DNA from: Granulosicoccus sp045110475
Lineage (GTDB): Bacteria > Pseudomonadota > Gammaproteobacteria > Granulosicoccales > Granulosicoccaceae
Assembly: GCA_045110475.1 (NCBI GenBank)
Contig: JBGCGC010000129.1
Location: forward strand, 46,852-110,851
Length of the DNA: 64,000 nt
Direction: 5' to 3'
A program made the position numbers and the translations under genes. Of this stretch, positions 1 through 8,677 are shown in pieces (the stretch's first letter is position 1; each line of letters starts with the position of its first letter). The notes beneath the pieces were generated by a model that had not been told where the DNA came from, searched no databases, and saw only the letters and a list, made by a program, of their open reading frames with translations.

Positions 1-280
1 CTGAAAACGCGGCGATGATAATTCCCAGACCGAGTCGTTGCAAGCTACTGAGTGTATCGACCCAGAACAGGTAGTCGCCGCTGCGCTTGCTGGGTTCAAA
101 TGCCATTCGCGCCATGGCATCTTTCATTGAACTGAAAGATGGCAGTAACTTGTCAGAAGGGTTTATTTCAAGACGTGCTTCAGAAGCAACGATATAGAGG
201 ACGAGTAAAATTGCGAAGGGCAGAATACCCAGTAGCCATCCGACGGGACGCGACGGCTGGAGGTTAACCAGTCTTTTCAT
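1..280 (-). CDS. ABC transporter permease, urea-carboxylase-associated type (partial, cut by window edge)
   Basis: Only the first 93 codons are inside the window; the gene starts at the ATG at 280 and runs off the left end. The N-terminus has a short basic tail, then a hydrophobic segment (about residues 14-32), then a periplasmic stretch with a KLLPS motif and a GDYLFW-DTLSSLQRLGLG segment. That layout is typical of permeases of the nitrate/sulfonate/taurine type found beside urea carboxylase genes. It follows the binding protein at 339-1379 by 58 nt on the same strand, under the same riboswitch. It should form the membrane channel for that binding protein. The ATPase and enzymes are presumably further left, outside the window. 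Confidence 0.8.
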   Translation of the reverse strand, partial: MKRLVNLQPSRPVGWLLGILPFAILLVLYIVASEARLEINPSDKLLPSFSSMKDAMARMAFEPSKRSGDYLFWVDTLSSLQRLGLGIIIAAFS

Positions 281-338
281 AACGCCTGTTTATTCATGGC
301 TACGGGGTAAACAGCTTGGCTCTTAGTCTTGGAAAAAG

Positions 339-1379
339 CTACAAAGCGCCTTCAGCGGCCATTTGCATAAAGCTTGGATCGAAACGCAACTTTGTATTGC
401 CCTTGTCACCGAATGTGTCCGCAGGCATTTCAATGCCGATGAAACCCGCATCAGGGGCGCCTTCACCAAGCAAGCCATGATCAAATGAAAATTCAGCCAC
501 GTATTGCATTGTATCTACCACCGTCGCACTGTTGGAAAATGCAACTGCTTCTGCTGGGGTGTAGAACATGGAGGTACTGTCCAGTTGTGACTCATAGCCT
601 GCCAGATCAGTACCTGATGCTTCTGCCATGTAGGCTTTTGCTGCCACGGCAGCATCATCATCACCGGACATAACTCCCATAATTTCATACCACGCTCCCA
701 CCAGTGCTTTTCCCAGATCAGGATTGGCTTGCAGCGTTTCTGTATTGATAACCAGCAGATCTATAATTTCCCCCGGAATGTCTGAAGAGTCGAAAACCGA
801 GCTGCTGTCAGGCATGGAGACAATTTCGCTCAGCAGCGGATTCCAGGTGACAGCTGCAGTTACGTCATTGGTTCCGTATACGCCCACCATGTCAGCATCT
901 GATGTGTTGACCACGCTGACATCTGATTCACTCAAGCCGACGGAGTCCAGCGCACGTGCCAGCAAATAATGAGATACGCTCAGTTCAACCAGATTGATGG
1001 ATTGACCTTTAATTGAATCCAGTGAATCAGCGCCTTTCAAAACTATGCCATCGTTACCATTTGAGAAGTCGCCAACAATCAACGCTGTACTGTCTACACC
1101 GCCGGCTGCCGGTATCGTTAGCGCATCCATATTCGTCATGGTGCAGGCATCGAATTGCCCGGCTGTGTACTGGTTAATCGATTCTATGTAGTCGTTGATT
1201 TGTACAACGTCTATCTCGATATTGTATTTCTCGGCCCACTTGTCGACGATACCCTGTTCGGCGCCATAAGCCCATGGCATCCAGCCCACATAGATAGACC
1301 AGCAGATGCTGAACTTGTCGGTAGCAAAGGTGGGTGAGGATAGCGCCCCCAGGAGGACGATTGCTGTTAGTCGTTTCAT
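339..1379 (-). CDS. ABC transporter substrate-binding protein, urea-carboxylase-associated (guanidine/urea uptake)
   Basis: The protein has 346 residues with a Sec signal peptide (residues 1-19, cut after TFA) and a periplasmic NMT1/SsuA-like binding fold. The start YVGWMPWAYGAEQGIVDKWA and the segment TAGQFDACTMTNMD resemble the periplasmic proteins encoded with urea carboxylase operons, several of which are now assigned to guanidine metabolism. A good ribosome site (AAGGAAAGG) precedes the ATG at 1379. The gene lies directly behind a guanidine-I riboswitch, so guanidine or a derivative is the likely ligand. This is inferred from the riboswitch rather than from binding residues. The permease gene at 280 follows. 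Confidence 0.8.
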   Translation of the reverse strand: MKRLTAIVLLGALSSPTFATDKFSICWSIYVGWMPWAYGAEQGIVDKWAEKYNIEIDVVQINDYIESINQYTAGQFDACTMTNMDALTIPAAGGVDSTALIVGDFSNGNDGIVLKGADSLDSIKGQSINLVELSVSHYLLARALDSVGLSESDVSVVNTSDADMVGVYGTNDVTAAVTWNPLLSEIVSMPDSSSVFDSSDIPGEIIDLLVINTETLQANPDLGKALVGAWYEIMGVMSGDDDAAVAAKAYMAEASGTDLAGYESQLDSTSMFYTPAEAVAFSNSATVVDTMQYVAEFSFDHGLLGEGAPDAGFIGIEMPADTFGDKGNTKLRFDPSFMQMAAEGAL

Positions 1380-1440
1380 TTTGCCTTTCCTTGATTTTCT
1401 TTCGGTTACGTAAGAGCCCCTTGAACACGGGTCAAGTTTG

Positions 1441-1537
1441 TCTCCCGGGCTTTTATCCCGCCGTGTAACCTCGAATCAGGAAGAGGTCGAGTGCTCTCGG
1501 ACCAGACACCATAGAAGTGGTCGGAACCCTAGCGCTC
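1441..1537 (-). promoter_or_regulatory. Guanidine-I riboswitch (ykkC-yxkD class)
   Basis: Reading the minus strand, the conserved ykkC blocks appear in order: CTAGGGTTCCG (1532-1522), TGGTCCGAGAG (1504-1494), and finally ACACGGCGGGAT followed by AAAAGCCCGGGAGA (1466-1441). The GCGGG/CCCG pairing of the last helix and the terminal GGGAGA are intact. The aptamer ends about 60 nt before the ATG of the binding protein at 1379. Between them is a weak CTTGA/TCAAG hairpin and no clear T-run terminator, so the expression platform is unclear; control could be at translation. The class senses free guanidine and normally turns genes on. Confidence 0.93.
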
Positions 1538-1821
1538 TATTTATTTAGATTGACTAACAGTGTCCATGCGGACAAGGGGTAGTAACAGGTTACGAGCAAA
1601 CCTGATGCCACCGGATAAATAGGCATAGCAATCATAAACATAGCGAACTTCACTAACTATTTTTAACGTGAAAAACACCAGTATGCGCGCTATCCGGGTG
1701 CGCTAAATTCGTATACCGCATTATCACGGTGCGTAAACAGTCAACTTTGGTTTTTACGATCTCATGACGCGATCGCGTAGTCATCGTTGTTTAAGTATTT
1801 AATGCGCACTAAACAACCAAG

Positions 1822-1864
1822 GCGTTGCATAAAAGACAACGCTTCGTTGCAAAAATAACAGAAT
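1822..1864 (+). promoter_or_regulatory. Tandem 21-bp operator-like palindromes, probable LysR-type site (copy A)
   Basis: Two 21-bp units are spaced 22 bp apart. Unit 1 (1822-1842) has perfect arms GCGTTG/CAACGC around the 9-nt spacer CATAAAAGA. Unit 2 (1844-1864) has degenerate arms TCGTTG/CAGAAT around CAAAAATAA. The same pair at the same spacing occurs at 11208-11250 and 27788-27830, each in an intergenic region next to a LysR gene. Here it ends 55 bp before the start of the BMP operon. A strong palindrome followed by a weaker A-rich site fits the recognition and activation sites of LysR regulators, which is inference. Confidence 0.65.
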
Positions 1865-1918
1865 ACAGAAGCACATCCGGCTGACTACTATCGAGGATTA
1901 TATTTCTGGAGACTGACA

Positions 1919-3043
1919 ATGCAACCTATCCGTAGCGCTTCGCGCCGACGTTTTATCAAGGCCGCTGCAGGCACACCACTGCTTGCTGCAGCACCCTCGC
2001 TGTTCAGTGGTTCCGCTCAGGCAGCGGATATGACTGTCGGGTTCATTTACGTGGGTCCTCGCGATGATTTCGGTTACAACCAGGCACACGCAGAGGGTGC
2101 TGCGGCGGTTAAAGGTATGCCGGGCGTTACTGTGATCGAGGAGGAGAATGTGCCCGAATCGGTTGATGTACAACAGACTATGAAGAGTATGATCGAATTC
2201 GATGGTGCGCAATTGGTTTTCCCAACCTCGTTTGGTTATTTTGATCCGCACATTCTGGCTGTTGCACCGGAGTATCCGGATCTGCGCTTTCAACACTGTG
2301 GTGGTCTCTGGCAAGAAGGCTCGCACCCCGGTAATATCGGATCCTATTTTGGTTACATCGGTATGGGGCAATACCTGAACGGTATTGCTGCCGGTCACGC
2401 GACTCAAACAAGGAAAATCGGTTTTGTCGCTGCCAAACCCATTCCTCAGGTGCTACTTAACATCAATTCATTTCTGTTAGGTGCACGTGCAGTTAACCCA
2501 GAGATTACCTGTCAGGTGATTTTTACAGGCGAATGGTCGCTTGCGGTAAAGGAAGCAGAAGCTACTAACGTTCTGGTTGATCAGGGCGCTGATGTCATTA
2601 CCTGCCACGTGGATGGTCCTAAGGTAGTTGTTGAAACAGCAGCAGGTCGTGATGCCTTTGTCTGCGGCTACCATGCGAATCAGTCAGAGCTGGCGCCTGA
2701 GAAATACCTGACGGGTGCGGAATGGAACTGGGCTGAGGTGTATACGAATATGGTGTCAGCCGCCATGAGTGGTAAGACTATCGACAACTTTGTGCGTGGT
2801 GGCCTTGCTGATGGCTTTGTCAAAATGAGTCCGTTGGGACCGGCCAATTCCGAAGCTGCCGTGAATCAGATTGAAAGCGTCCAAGCCGATATCATGAAAG
2901 GTGACTTTGCTGTGATTGAAGGTCCAATGAACGACAACAATGGCAAACCAATAGCGGCGGCCGGCGAACGCTTCGCCGAGGATGCAGTCGCTCTTGAAAG
3001 TATGGATTATCTGGTGGAAGGGGTTATTGGCTCTACCAGTTAA
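1919..3043 (+). CDS. BMP-family ABC transporter substrate-binding protein
   Basis: The protein has 374 residues. The N-terminus carries a twin-arginine-like signal (RRRFIKAAAG, residues 9-18) ending at AQA near residue 35. The mature part begins with GFIYVGPRDDFGYNQAHAEG, the hallmark of the basic membrane protein (BMP/PnrA-like, PF02608) family, which binds nucleosides and similar ligands for ABC import. A GGAG ribosome site precedes the ATG at 1919. It heads an operon with two permeases, a double ATPase and several amide-cleaving enzymes, so its ligand may be a ureide, biuret-like compound or amidated heterocycle rather than a nucleoside. The ligand cannot be read from the sequence. Confidence 0.88.
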   Translation: MQPIRSASRRRFIKAAAGTPLLAAAPSLFSGSAQAADMTVGFIYVGPRDDFGYNQAHAEGAAAVKGMPGVTVIEEENVPESVDVQQTMKSMIEFDGAQLVFPTSFGYFDPHILAVAPEYPDLRFQHCGGLWQEGSHPGNIGSYFGYIGMGQYLNGIAAGHATQTRKIGFVAAKPIPQVLLNINSFLLGARAVNPEITCQVIFTGEWSLAVKEAEATNVLVDQGADVITCHVDGPKVVVETAAGRDAFVCGYHANQSELAPEKYLTGAEWNWAEVYTNMVSAAMSGKTIDNFVRGGLADGFVKMSPLGPANSEAAVNQIESVQADIMKGDFAVIEGPMNDNNGKPIAAAGERFAEDAVALESMDYLVEGVIGSTS

Positions 3044-3070
3044 GCTAGCATCGTTCCATCGGAAGTAGAC

Positions 3071-4192
3071 ATGAACCGCTTGTCATTCGTATTGCGCGCG
3101 CTGGGTACGACACTCATAGAGTTGCTCGTGCCTGCGCTAGCGGTATTGACAGGGTTTGCGGTGTTTGCCCTTTTACTGACTGCACTGGATCGTTCACCGG
3201 TCGAATTTGCATCTCTTGTGTGGAAGGCTGGATTTGGGTCGGCGTTTGCTTTGGAGAACACATTGTTGCGCGCAGCCCCGCTTATCTTACTGGCATTGTG
3301 CGTGGCCCTGCCGGCACGGCTGGGACTCGTTGTTATCGGCGGTGAAGGTGCCATGGTTGTCGGTGGACTAGCAGTGGCCATTGTTGCGCCTTATCTAACA
3401 GCGTTTCCGGGACTGGCTGGTATTGTTTCCCTGTGTGTGGTTGGTGCGCTGGCCGGTGGTCTATGGATCGGGGCTATTGGGGTGTTGAAGAGTCGGCGCG
3501 GTGTTAATGAAACCATCGCCAGTTTGTTAATGACGTATATCGCCATAGCTGTGCTTAATCATCTGGTGACCGGGCCGCTGCGCGATCCTGCCAGTCTGAA
3601 CAAGCCCTCGACAGTACCTGTTGATCCCGCCTTCACTCTGCCTGGAATGACCCCATTAGACGTGCATGCCGGACTATGGATCGGCGTGGTGGCTTGTGTG
3701 TTTTTCTGGTGGTTGATTGCCCGCACATCTCTGGGATTTGGTGCGCGAATCGTTGGCGCTAATCGAGAAGCGGCGCAATGGCAGGGCTTGCCCGTCAGTT
3801 CCCTGATTATCGGCTTCAGTTTCGCGGGAGGTGCTTGCGCTGGTTTGGCAGGTGCCATCGAAATCATGGCCGTGCATCGATCGGCAAACGCATCATTGGC
3901 CAGTGGTCTGGGATACAGCGCCATACTGGTTGCATTCCTGGCCAGGCATGATCCACGAGCGGTAATACTGGTAGCCGTATTGATGGGAGGACTGGAAGCC
4001 TCTAGTGGTTTAATACAACGACGCATGGATTTGCCAGACGCCACCATTCTGGTTTTACAAGGCGTGATATTTGTTGTGCTGCTGTCCAGTGAAGCATTTC
4101 GAGGTCGACCTATAGTCCACCAGTTGCCAGAATCGCTGTGCCGGATAGTGCCAGGCTTGCAAATAAAGCGTGCCGCAGGAGCAAACATATGA
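3071..4192 (+). CDS. ABC transporter permease (BMP-type importer, subunit 1)
   Basis: The protein has 373 residues with eight or nine hydrophobic segments and belongs to the branched-chain/ribose-type permease family (BPD_transp_2, PF02653). Family landmarks are the GEGAMVVGG segment (about residues 91-99) and the cytoplasmic loop GANREAAQWQGLP, which contacts the ATPase. It starts 28 nt after the binding protein, and its stop overlaps the next permease start (ATGA at 4189-4192). This resembles the YufP/NupP half of nucleoside-type importers. It would form a heterodimer with the product of 4189-5118. Confidence 0.88.
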   Translation: MNRLSFVLRALGTTLIELLVPALAVLTGFAVFALLLTALDRSPVEFASLVWKAGFGSAFALENTLLRAAPLILLALCVALPARLGLVVIGGEGAMVVGGLAVAIVAPYLTAFPGLAGIVSLCVVGALAGGLWIGAIGVLKSRRGVNETIASLLMTYIAIAVLNHLVTGPLRDPASLNKPSTVPVDPAFTLPGMTPLDVHAGLWIGVVACVFFWWLIARTSLGFGARIVGANREAAQWQGLPVSSLIIGFSFAGGACAGLAGAIEIMAVHRSANASLASGLGYSAILVAFLARHDPRAVILVAVLMGGLEASSGLIQRRMDLPDATILVLQGVIFVVLLSSEAFRGRPIVHQLPESLCRIVPGLQIKRAAGANI

Positions 4193-5118
4193 CAGCCGCA
4201 GAGCTCGGCTGGTGGGGCGTCCCCCTGGCTATGTTGGCAGGTGCACTACGTGTTTCTGTTCCGTTTATCTGGGTTAGCCTCGGCGAATGTCTTACCGAGC
4301 GGGCTGGACGTATCAATCTGGGGCTTGAAGGTACACTCGTTTTAGGTGCCATGAGTGCTTACGCAACTGCCGTGGAGACAGGTTCACCCTGGTTAGGTGT
4401 ACTGGCTGCAATGCTGGTGGGGGCCCTCTGGGGCGCATTGCACAGTAGCTTGTGCAGCTTGCCACGCGTCAACGACATAGCCGTCGGCATTGCGTTAATG
4501 CTGCTGGGCATTGGTGTGGCCTGGTTTGTCGGTAAGCCCTATATCCAGCCGCAAGCCCCCGACCTGCCAGCCCTGTCACTGGGATTCTGGTCAGACCTGA
4601 AACAGTTGCAAGCAGCCCTGACAATCAGCTGGCTACTAGTACTCGGTGTTATCGCGGCGATAGCCCTGCATGTGTTTTTTCGTTACACCACGTTGGGGTT
4701 GATCGTCCGAACGGTTGGTGACAGTCATGATGCTGCACGAGCCATGGGATATTCGCCTTTGAGAGTGAGGTTCTGGAGCACGGTGTGTGGCAGTGCCATG
4801 GCTGGGGTGGGCGGTGCATCGCTGTCACTCTTTTACCCTGGTAGCTGGAATGAAGGCATTTCATCTGGCCAGGGTCTGATCGCTGTTGCCCTGGTGATTT
4901 TTGCACGCTGGCGGCCATTGAACTGCTTGTGGGCGTCATTACTTTTTGGTGGTGCAGGTGCATTGGGGCCAGCCCTGCAGTCTGTTGGCATTAGTGAAGG
5001 CTATTACTTGTTCTACGCCGCGCCGTACGTCATCACCCTGATGCTGCTTATTGTAACCAGCTCACCACAAGGCAAGTTGCGCGGTGCACCACTGGAGCTA
5101 TCCATCACTCGCCACTGA
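4189..5118 (+). CDS. ABC transporter permease (BMP-type importer, subunit 2)
   Basis: The start is taken at the ATG at 4189, which overlaps the stop of the previous permease by 4 nt. An upstream in-frame ATG at 4138 lies inside that gene and would add 17 polar residues. The resulting 309-residue membrane protein contains LGEGLTERAG-like and INLGLEGTLVLGA segments and the coupling loop VGDSHDAARAMGYSPLRVR, typical of the YufQ/NupQ half of BMP importers. It pairs with the 3071 product to form the channel. A GC-rich hairpin lies between this gene and the amidase at 5181. Confidence 0.88.
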   Translation: MTAAELGWWGVPLAMLAGALRVSVPFIWVSLGECLTERAGRINLGLEGTLVLGAMSAYATAVETGSPWLGVLAAMLVGALWGALHSSLCSLPRVNDIAVGIALMLLGIGVAWFVGKPYIQPQAPDLPALSLGFWSDLKQLQAALTISWLLVLGVIAAIALHVFFRYTTLGLIVRTVGDSHDAARAMGYSPLRVRFWSTVCGSAMAGVGGASLSLFYPGSWNEGISSGQGLIAVALVIFARWRPLNCLWASLLFGGAGALGPALQSVGISEGYYLFYAAPYVITLMLLIVTSSPQGKLRGAPLELSITRH

Positions 5119-5134
5119 ATGCGGATGAACAACA

Positions 5135-5157
5135 ACCGCCTGACACGGTCGGGTGGT
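5135..5157 (+). terminator. Intercistronic hairpin between permease and amidase genes
   Basis: The sequence ACCGCCTGA, a 5-nt loop, then TCGGGTGGT can form a 9-bp stem with two G-U pairs. No T-run follows, so it is unlikely to be a full terminator. It may stop or stabilise part of the transcript so that transporter and enzyme genes are made in different amounts. Confidence 0.4.
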
Positions 5158-5180
5158 GAATTAACCTGGAGACTAATAAT

Positions 5181-6194
5181 ATGAACGGACTGGGTGGACT
5201 GAATAAATCAGATGCAGGGGTTGTGCTTGGAATGGTACAGATCAGCAATCCGGACCCTCGCACACCGGATCAGATTGCAGATCAGACGCAGCGCATTGTT
5301 GAGTTGGTAGGCAAGGCACGACGCTCTATGCCAACCATGGATCTGGTCGTGTTCCCTGAATACGCGCTACATGGGTTATCCATGCTGACTGATCCTGCTT
5401 TAATGTGCAAACGCGATGGTCCCGAAACTGAAGCTTTTGCTAACGCTTGCCGCGAGCATGGCATCTGGGGTTGTTTCTCTATTATGGAATACAATTCGAA
5501 TGGTATGCCTTACAACGTCGGTCTGATTTACGATGATCAGGGTGTTGAACGTTTGTATTATCGAAAGCTGCATCCGTGGGTGCCGGTAGAACCCTGGGAG
5601 CCAGGGGATCTTGGTATCCCGGTCATTGACGGTCCCAATGGGTGCAAGCTGGCGCTAATTATCTGTCATGACGGCATGTTTCCAGAAATGGCACGGGAGT
5701 GTGCTTACAAAGGTGCCGAGATAATGTTGCGTACTGCTGGCTACACAGCACCCATACGCGATAGCTGGCGCTTTACTAACCAATCCAACGCATTTTGCAA
5801 CCTGATGGTGACAGCCAACGTATGCCTGTGCGGTAGCGATGGTACATTCGATAGCATGGGTGAAGGCATGATCGTGAACTTCGACGGTTCTGTTCTGGCG
5901 CATGGAAGTAACGGTCGTCCAGATGAAATTATTTGCGCTGAAGTACGACCGGACCTGATTCGTGAAGCCCGGCTGGGTTGGGGTGTCGAGAACAACATCT
6001 ACCAGATGGGACATCGTGGCTATACTGCCGTCAAAGGCGGCGCACAGGATTGCCCTTATACCTACATGCACGATCTTGTGAACGGACAGTATCGCCTTCC
6101 ATGGGAAGAGGGTGTTCGTGTTGTCGACGGCACCACTTGCGGCTTTGAAAAGCCTGTCAGGCAGTTTGGGCAAATACGGAAGGCGTCCGCGTGA
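5181..6194 (+). CDS. amiF: Formamidase (AmiF-like aliphatic amidase, nitrilase superfamily)
   Basis: The protein has 337 residues and covers the whole nitrilase fold. The catalytic triad is visible as E60 (VVFPEYALHG), K129 (YYRKLHPW) and C162 (IICHDGMFPEMAREC). The CHDGM-PE-ARE-AYKG context and the length match formamidase AmiF (formamide to formate plus ammonia) better than the broader amidase AmiE, which has a DDGNYPE context. It is cytoplasmic, with no signal peptide. A GGAG site precedes the start, and its stop overlaps the GTG start of the biuret hydrolase homologue (GTGA). The substrate could also be another short amide released by the pathway. Confidence 0.85.
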   Translation: MNGLGGLNKSDAGVVLGMVQISNPDPRTPDQIADQTQRIVELVGKARRSMPTMDLVVFPEYALHGLSMLTDPALMCKRDGPETEAFANACREHGIWGCFSIMEYNSNGMPYNVGLIYDDQGVERLYYRKLHPWVPVEPWEPGDLGIPVIDGPNGCKLALIICHDGMFPEMARECAYKGAEIMLRTAGYTAPIRDSWRFTNQSNAFCNLMVTANVCLCGSDGTFDSMGEGMIVNFDGSVLAHGSNGRPDEIICAEVRPDLIREARLGWGVENNIYQMGHRGYTAVKGGAQDCPYTYMHDLVNGQYRLPWEEGVRVVDGTTCGFEKPVRQFGQIRKASA

Positions 6195-6868
6195 ACACGG
6201 TAGCAAGCACGCCATACACCTGGCCGTTTGATGCTGATCTGCAGCCGGGCAACACTGCACTGATCATTATCGACATGCAAACCGATTTTTGCGGTATCGG
6301 CGGCTATGTGGATGAAATGGGTTACGACCTGTCGCTGACACGAGCACCCATAGAACCCTTGACGAGGGTGTTGCAGTCAGCTCGCGCCGCGGGGTTGCAT
6401 ATCCTACACACACGCGAAGGCCATCGCCCGGATTTGTCGGATTTGCCTGCCAACAAACACTGGCGTTCGAAACAGGTTGGTGCGGCTATTGGTGAGCCAG
6501 GACCCTGTGGCAGGATTCTGGTTCGCGGCGAACCGGGTTGGGAGATAATTGACGATTTATCGCCATTGGATGGCGAAGCCATTATCGATAAACCCGGTAA
6601 GGGCGCGTTCTACGCTACAGATCTGGAACTGCTATTGCGTACACGGGGTATTCGCAATCTTGTGCTAACAGGCATAACTACCGACGTGTGTGTTCACACT
6701 ACCATGCGTGAAGCTAACGATCGCGGTTTCGAATGCCTTTTGCTGGAAGACTGTTGCGGGGCTACTGATATCAATAATCATAAAGCCGCCATTCACATGG
6801 TTAAGATGCAAGGCGGTGTATTCGGCGCAATCGCCGACAGCGCCAGCTTCATTAATGCAATCGGGTAG
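6191..6868 (+). CDS. biuH: Biuret hydrolase homologue (isochorismatase-fold cysteine hydrolase)
   Basis: The protein has 225 residues and starts at a GTG that overlaps the amidase stop. The Asp-Lys-Cys triad is visible as D28 (IIIDMQTDF), K134 (IIDKPGKGAF) and C167 (GITTDVCVHTTMREANDRG). From memory, the spacing and the long blocks TREGHRPDLSDLPANK and EPGPCGRILVRGEPGWEI are close to Rhizobium biuret hydrolase BiuH, whose triad is D36/K142/C175, a constant offset of eight. Expected reaction: biuret plus water to allophanate plus ammonia. A ureidoacrylate-type amide is the alternative. Two more members of the family are at 8678 and 27869. Confidence 0.82.
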   Translation: MNTVASTPYTWPFDADLQPGNTALIIIDMQTDFCGIGGYVDEMGYDLSLTRAPIEPLTRVLQSARAAGLHILHTREGHRPDLSDLPANKHWRSKQVGAAIGEPGPCGRILVRGEPGWEIIDDLSPLDGEAIIDKPGKGAFYATDLELLLRTRGIRNLVLTGITTDVCVHTTMREANDRGFECLLLEDCCGATDINNHKAAIHMVKMQGGVFGAIADSASFINAIG

Positions 6869-6876
6869 CGATACCG

Positions 6877-8667
6877 ATGGCAAACGATTCCACCAGTGGG
6901 CTGTTATCGCAGTCGTCAACGATAGCGGCAAGCCTATCGGATCAGCCGACTCTGGAATGCGTGGGATTGGGTAAATCATTCGGTACTGTTGTGGCTTTGC
7001 AGGATGTGAGTCTGAGGTTACGCGCGGGGCAAGTGCATGCCTTGCTGGGTGAAAATGGAGCAGGGAAGTCAACACTCGCCAAATGCATGATGGGTTTTCA
7101 TCGTCCGGATACAGGCCAGATCGCCGTACGAGGTCGGCAGACTGATGTCAGCAGCCCGGAAGTCGCTCAGTCACTGGGACTTGGTATGGTTTATCAGCAC
7201 TTTACACTGGTGCCATCAATGACGGGCCTGGAAAATCTTGTTGTATCGCAACGTCGTCGTCGCTGGTGGATCAATTGGCGACAAGAGTTTAAACAGTTGA
7301 GGGATCAACTTGCACAACTCCCGTTCAGTATTGATCTGGAACGACCGGTACATTCGTTGTCATCGGGAGAAAAACAGAAACTTGAAATCATCAAGCAGCT
7401 TGTCTTTGGTTGTCGGGTACTACTACTTGATGAGCCTACATCAGTGCTGACGCGACAGGAGGCAGATGAGTTGCTGGGCCTGCTAAAGCAACTGTGCCAA
7501 CAGAAAGCGCTCAGTGTTTTAATGATCACACACAAGTTACGCGAAGTCCGTACCTGGGCTGATCAGGTACATGTACTAAGGCGTGGTCGATGTGTCGGTG
7601 GTGGTCAGACCAATACATTTACGGATGATGACTTGGCAAGGCTAATGGTCGAGGGTGATACGGCACCTGGTAACGATCCGAAAACTGCATTCAGGAACAT
7701 GGTTCAATTGCCTGCATCAAAACCCGAGTTCGGGACTGGTAAAGCACGCTCGACAGCCTTGTCAACTGTGTTGAGCGTGGAACAACTTGCTGCCTTGCGT
7801 GACAATGGCAAACCGCTGACTGTTCAGAGCCTGCAAATACTGACAGGGCAGATCATTGGAATTGCCGGTGTTTCGGGCAATGGACAAAGCGAGTTCATGC
7901 AATGTCTGGGAGGATTGCGTTCGTATACTGGTACTGTGAAAGTGTGTGACAAAAAATTCATACCCGACCGCCAAAGTATGCAGCGATTCGGCGTCCGTTA
8001 TCTACCGGAAGAGCCATTACACTCAGCCTGCGCTGCAGAGATGACCGTTAGCCAGAATCTGGCTTTTCGTGATTTCGACGTGCACTCGTTGGACGCAGAT
8101 TCGTCCTCTGACTTACCCAGGCGTCGTTTCGGGCTACCGGGAACGATGAGCCTTCATCGCGCTGCACGACAGCAGATTACGGACTACGATATCCGGCCCA
8201 GTGATCCGGAACAGCGACTGGGACAGCTTTCTGGCGGCAACGTACAGCGTGTAGCGCTGGCACGAGAATTTGGCGGTAACTGCCGATTACTAATTGTCTC
8301 CAACCCTTGTTTTGGTCTTGATATCAGTGCAGTAGCGGCAACCCATACTCGTTTGGCTGAGGCTCGTGCTAGCGGAACCGCTGTGCTGCTATTCAGTGAA
8401 GACCTTGACGAGCTGATGACACTCAGCGACAGTTTACACGTCATGTTCGATGGCCAGCTGAGCAAGGCGATTGTAACTGAGAAGGCAGATGCTCATCGCA
8501 TAGGACAGCTCATGGCAGGCAACAATGACCATTCTCATTTGCCTGATCACAATTGTCGAAAAGGCTCCGTTCATCCGGTGACACGAGTAGATTCAGTAGA
8601 TCAGATGCCGGATGTTGATAACAATCACCTTGACAACCAGTACATCCGAAATGAAGCTAAAAAGTGA
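6877..8667 (+). CDS. ABC transporter ATP-binding protein, double-domain (BMP-type importer)
   Basis: The protein has 596 residues with two ABC domains. Domain 1 has Walker A GENGAGKST (residues 58-66), signature LSSGEKQ, Walker B LLLDEPTSVL and the MITHKLREV switch histidine. Domain 2 has the degenerate Walker A GVSGNGQSE usual for this family, signature LSGGNVQR and a Walker B-like LLIVSNPC, in which the usual D-E-P is lost. One active and one degenerate site is normal for YufO/NupO-type ATPases. It starts 8 nt after biuH and energises the permeases at 3071 and 4189. Placing the ATPase behind two enzyme genes is unusual and ties transport to hydrolysis. Confidence 0.88.
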   Translation: MANDSTSGLLSQSSTIAASLSDQPTLECVGLGKSFGTVVALQDVSLRLRAGQVHALLGENGAGKSTLAKCMMGFHRPDTGQIAVRGRQTDVSSPEVAQSLGLGMVYQHFTLVPSMTGLENLVVSQRRRRWWINWRQEFKQLRDQLAQLPFSIDLERPVHSLSSGEKQKLEIIKQLVFGCRVLLLDEPTSVLTRQEADELLGLLKQLCQQKALSVLMITHKLREVRTWADQVHVLRRGRCVGGGQTNTFTDDDLARLMVEGDTAPGNDPKTAFRNMVQLPASKPEFGTGKARSTALSTVLSVEQLAALRDNGKPLTVQSLQILTGQIIGIAGVSGNGQSEFMQCLGGLRSYTGTVKVCDKKFIPDRQSMQRFGVRYLPEEPLHSACAAEMTVSQNLAFRDFDVHSLDADSSSDLPRRRFGLPGTMSLHRAARQQITDYDIRPSDPEQRLGQLSGGNVQRVALAREFGGNCRLLIVSNPCFGLDISAVAATHTRLAEARASGTAVLLFSEDLDELMTLSDSLHVMFDGQLSKAIVTEKADAHRIGQLMAGNNDHSHLPDHNCRKGSVHPVTRVDSVDQMPDVDNNHLDNQYIRNEAKK

Positions 8668-8677
8668 TAGACAATCC

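Noticed and set aside
1380..1440. Terminator as riboswitch expression platform
   Set aside because: The CTTGA/TCAAG hairpin is short and has no T-run, so I do not claim transcriptional control.
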